The notes beneath the pieces were generated by a model that was not told the origin of the DNA, searched no databases, and saw nothing but the letters and a program-made list of their open reading frames with translations. DNA of 64,000 bases, from assembly GCF_041146395.1 (NCBI RefSeq), contig NC_091010.1:49620001-49684000 (forward strand), read 5' to 3'. This document shows positions 43,754 through 64,000 of the stretch, piece by piece (the stretch's first letter is position 1; each line of letters starts with the position of its first letter). The position numbers were made by a program, and so were the translations under genes. The DNA is from Eulemur rufifrons (Eukaryota > Chordata > Mammalia > Primates > Lemuridae).

Positions 43754-45384
43754 AAATGCAAAAGGGAGAGATCTGTGAGGGAGTCCCTGCTATGGAACTG
43801 GAACTCCGGGGTTTACCATTCAAAGGCCTTCAGAGGCCTTCTGAAATCCAAAATCCTTAGGTCCCCTCAGAGGCCTTGGCCAAGTGTAGCCCAAGTAGGA
43901 AAATCTCCATTAAAAAACTTTTATGTCTCCTCTCAAGACAATGGAAAAAAACCTTTTATGATATAGCTTTCATATCAACTGTTTCATTTTACTAAACTTA
44001 TTAAAGGCATAGTTTTTTACCCATTCATTTCATGATACATTTTTGGATTCATTTCTTATGATATGAAGTAGGTTTCTAGGAGAAACCCTACAGAAAACAA
44101 ACCCTTAACTTTATCAAATCATTAACTGATAACCCCCACTACCTTGATCTAACAAAACTTCTTATGAGAATATGTCCAACAATATCAAGATGCTATAAAT
44201 TTCCCTCTAATTTACACAATATCGGAGGAAGGCTGATGTTCGTAACATCCCACAGAAGACTAATTCTGACTGCAGGGAAGGGCATGATACGAGAAATTTA
44301 GTTTGGGTCTTTAAAAAAAGCAGGACTCTTGAAATGTTGAGATGGAGAGAGAGTGGGGACTGCGGGTGTTGCTGGCAAGATAAATAATAGGCGTAAACTC
44401 AAAAAAATTGGGTCTGCACCCTTCAGCAAACTGCAGGTTACTTTAGGGCAAAGATCAGAAACCTTTGTGTTAGAGTGGCCTTTGTAAGACTCACAAATGT
44501 GATTTAATGTTAAGTGGCAGCCTGTGGGATAATCAAAGGGAACTGGGCCTTTGTTTTTCTTCCTAATTAAGCCACTAACTGCTACTAAATATAAGGAATC
44601 CCTCCATACCTCTCTCCACCTGTAAAATGGGCATTTCATTAAAGGCCCAAAGTGACCACTAGCGCTTGCTACTTTCTATGTTCCTCGATATTGCTATTCT
44701 CTTATCTGACTGGACACCTACCTGGAACGGTGAGACCACGAGGTAAAGAAGGCAAAGACGAATGAGAGCCGCTCAGGTATCAGAAGCAGCCTCTTGCACG
44801 TCAAGGAGTTTACGGCTCTCTGTTCTAGGCTCTCTGTTCTAGGGGGTAGCCAGAGGCCTTCCCGTTGACCGTATAAAGACTGAAATCTAACCCGTTTACC
44901 GCGGGCCTGTTCAACTGCAGGGGCCAGGCCCCCCTCTCGCTTTGACAAAGGCTGCAGCGCAGCTAACGGAGGCCTGGATGGCCAACTTCCTAAATATAGC
45001 TCAGCGGAAACAGCTACAGAGGAAAGGAGATTAATTTGGTCAGAAGCCCGAGTCCCCGATCAATCAGAGAATGACCTTGGGGGACTCCCTCTGTGGAAGG
45101 CCTCATTTTTCTTCACTAGAAAATGCAATCTAAGGGTCCTCGGGAACTGTGGGAGCCTTTGGGCGCGCCTATGCGCCTCGCCTCGAGGTTTCTCACCCAC
45201 AGCCCGCCCCCTTGCGCCCGCCCCTCGTTTTCCCTGGCTCCTGTGCCATTCCCCGCCGGTCTTGCCCGCCAAAGCGAAGACCTCGCGGTGTCCCCTGACC
45301 CAAATCGGTCAGATTCTAGGCCTGTCCCGCAAAGCGGAGGCGCAAGGTCTGAGCCCCCATCCTCACCCACCTCACCCACCTCAC

Positions 45385-45560
45385 CAAAGCCACAAATTCC
45401 GCAGCCAGTGTCCTTCAACGTTCGCAGCCTCCCCTCGGCCCAGCCGGAAGAAGCCGCCTCCCCCCGATGCGATCGACCGGCCACAGGGGCTTTCTGCGGC
45501 GATTGGCTACGGCTTGAAGTCCCGCCTTTCCGCTTCCTGTTGCTATATCGTCTCCCCAGC
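45385..45560 (-). other. ATP5MK: ATP5MK 5' UTR exon 1 (inferred)
   Basis: On the minus strand a CpG-rich stretch ends at the donor GCTTTG|GTGAGGTGG (boundary 45385/45384), preceded by no coding ATG in the ATP5MK frame. Proposed first non-coding exon; the transcription start is not resolved. Confidence 0.45.
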
Positions 45561-45639
45561 GCTGCGTGACGCCACATAGCAACGGAAGTAGGGCGTTGAG
45601 GCCGCCCATGCTTCCGGAAGAGTGGCATTGAGTTGTAGG

Positions 45640-45712
45640 AATCCTGGTCTCCGCGTGTGTGTTTACAGCGGCGCGGGCTCGTTGGTACAGAGGTGCTGGC
45701 GCCGCGGGGCTG
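45640..45712 (+). other. PDCD11: PDCD11 non-coding exon 1 (inferred)
   Basis: CpG-rich 5' UTR ending at donor GGGGCTG|GTGAGTAAAG (45712/45713). The start is approximate. Confidence 0.6.
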
Positions 45713-46108
45713 GTGAGTAAAGGGCAGAGGCGAGAAGGAAAGAACCCCATGGTTCTCAGGCCTGCCCCAGGGCTGGGTCCGCTGGTCCCTGCCAGGCACT
45801 TGACGTGCCCGGTGAGTGGTTCGGCCACCTGATCCCCACTCTGAAGCCGGCTCTGTTCACGCAGCCCCTGAAACCCCAGGCTCTTTGTCAGGGAAGTAGC
45901 TTAAGTCCCTTCTCTGCCCCTGGATCGCCTTACTTTTGGGGGCCTCGGTTTCCCCTTTTCTGATATAAGATTAAGGGCCAAATTCCCAGCAAACTAGACC
46001 CCTTGCACTTTCCTATTTCTACGCAGCATATATCCATTCCTGATTCCAAATCCTTGGCTACCTCTGGGTCGTCACTTCTTCTACAGTCGCAAGCTCTTCT
46101 AGATTCTT

Positions 46109-46448
<340 letters not shown>

Positions 46449-46461
46449 CTTCTAGATTCTT

Positions 46462-47387
46462 ATTCCCAGGTGTCTCTCAGACCTAACCCCTCCTATCTTT
46501 TCTTATTGAAACCTAGTTCTGGTTCTCATGGTTTCTCTGCTGTATTGCGTTTGAATCCTTCCGGATTTACTTGCCTTCAGTCCTCTCTTCTGTCCAATCT
46601 ACAGCCCAAAGTAAATTTTTCTTGATTACTATTCTGTTGCTTTCCCTCCTTAAGGCTCTGACTTGCCAAAGTAAACATAAACTACTCAGATCTAATTCAA
46701 GGTCTTCCGCAGAAAAGCCGAACCTCTCTTTTAAGATTTATCTCCGATTACTCTGCTTTATTCTCCTTGTGGTCTAGTGGAACAATTCTTCAAGACAGGC
46801 AACAGCAAGAGTTTGAGCAATTGTTTGATAGGCAAGTTGCTGGCATTTATTGAAATAACAGGCTTTGCCCATTTCTGTGCCTTTTCTCATATTCCCTTTC
46901 TTCCTGTCAGGCTCTCATTCATCTTTTAACATTCAGCTCAAAAGAAACTTCTTTATGAAGTTGCCTCCTTTTACTGAGGCCTCATCACTTCCTACCTCTT
47001 TGTTGATAGTTTATAATCCAATTTATATGTTAAATTACTTGCATGATTGTTTTATCTTGTAAAAAAAATGCATGTTCTTTGAAAGTCGGGGGTTATATGT
47101 TCATTTGTGCATGTCTGACCTAACTGTAGCTGTTTAATGAGTATTGACTATGCTGAATCTATAACTCTTTTTCTGGAAGAAGGTGTGTGGACTTTTGGTT
47201 TTGAAAGAGAGACCTTTGGAAAGATGTACAGATTATTAGGGGCCTGACATCTCAACCATCTATGTCACAGTGCTTAATATTGTCTAACACATTGCTAGAA
47301 TGTTCTATGTCTTGCTCATTGATGACAGCTTTTATGAAATCTGTCACCATTGTTACATCTCACCATTACTCTTTGCATTGTTTTTAG
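46462..47387. other. PDCD11 intron 1, distal part
   Basis: No repeat or gene confidently recognised. The part 46890-47010 has the look of an old, diverged MIR or L2-type element but I cannot support a name. Confidence 0.4.
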
Positions 47388-47398
47388 GAGACCCAAAC

Positions 47399-63602
<16,204 letters not shown>

Positions 63603-64000
63603 GTGGGGGCCTCAGGGCCCTGCTGGAGGGGGACCGGGTGGGAGGGTGCGCATTGTAAATTACACCTGTTGCTGGGGTGAGTTGCTGGGCTTGTCAGAAC
63701 AGAAAAAACAATTTGGTAATCTTTTTTTTTTAACGAAAGTATGACCTGCATAAAGTGCACAATCATGAAGTGTACAGCTCAGTAGGCATTTATAAAACGA
63801 ACAGCCCTTTAAGATAAAGGTCATTACAAGAATCCCAGAAGTCCCCTTGTCCCCTCTGCCAGTCCAGAATCAAAATTTCCCTTAGTTCTGTGGCCGCATG
63901 TTTGCATCTGTTGTGAATTCATCACCTCTTCACTTTTCATTCCTTTATTCAGCAGATATATAGTGGATGATGAAATGGAACAGGGACCTGCTGGACTCCT
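63603..64000. other. PDCD11 intron 17 (start)
   Basis: Intronic sequence to the edge of the window. A segment at 63720-63930 ('cgaaagtatgacctgcataa', 'gcacaatcatgaagtgtaca', 'gtcattacaagaatcccaga') resembles an old L1-type 3' repeat. Confidence 0.45.

Larger units (their letters stand above)
45130..45760. promoter_or_regulatory. Bidirectional CpG-island promoter, ATP5MK / PDCD11
   Basis: CpG-rich block between the head-to-head genes. Visible sites: inverted CCAAT box GATTGGCTAC at 45501-45510, a CRE-like TGACGCCA at 45567-45574, an ETS core CGGAAG at 45583-45588 and a palindromic ETS pair CTTCCGGAAG at 45611-45620. No TATA box. This layout is typical of bidirectional housekeeping promoters. 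Confidence 0.75.

Noticed and set aside
45116..45828. Long antisense frames (227 and 137 codons) in the ATP5MK/PDCD11 island
   Set aside because: Stops are rare in GC-rich DNA. The frames cross the inferred promoter and show no protein-family signal.

Overview
This window is ordinary mammalian nuclear DNA: four spliced housekeeping genes in CpG-island/AT-rich intron architecture, with dense interspersed repeats. The gene order PCGF6 (minus) - TAF5 (plus) - ATP5MK/USMG5 (minus) - PDCD11 (plus) is the one I know from human chromosome 10q24.33. The dimeric Alu copies mark a primate. Many carry a central linker with a second arm of the form 'ggacaactaaaa + TA-rich + aaaaaattagccgggc' and a 3' arm reading 'gctgtgagctaggctgacgccacggcac', which I associate with strepsirrhine (lemur/loris) Alus rather than monkey or ape Alus. 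The species call is inference.

Layout. 1-11.2 kb: the first seven coding exons of PCGF6 on the minus strand (start codon at 11164, RING finger in exons 2-3); its last exons lie beyond the left edge. 11.2-25.4 kb: intergenic, a repeat graveyard of Alus, L1 3' ends, a MaLR solo LTR, a retrotransposed 28S rRNA fragment and a Tigger relic. 25.5-39.9 kb: complete TAF5, eleven coding exons that join to exactly 800 codons plus stop. 39.9-45.6 kb: complete ATP5MK coding sequence on the minus strand (58 codons in two exons, plus a 3' UTR exon), with the MIR1307 hairpin inside the transcription unit. 45.2-45.75 kb: a CpG island placed between the head-to-head ATP5MK and PDCD11 starts. 45.7-64 kb: the first 17 exons of PDCD11 (about 832 of about 1,870 codons); the gene continues beyond the right edge.

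How the genes relate: the four act in separate housekeeping processes (polycomb PRC1.6, TFIID, mitochondrial ATP synthase, ribosomal RNA processing). What links them is geometry: TAF5 and ATP5MK converge tail to tail with overlapping 3' ends, and ATP5MK and PDCD11 diverge from a shared promoter island.

I find no previously undescribed system. The items most worth checking are a 2-nt phase break in PDCD11 exon 15 that a shifted exon 16 acceptor could repair, the 28S rRNA retrocopy with target-site duplications, the MIR1307 orthologue with one changed base in its 5p arm, and the TAF5/ATP5MK 3' overlap. All exon boundaries were read by eye from splice sites, reading phase and remembered protein families; no alignment was run.
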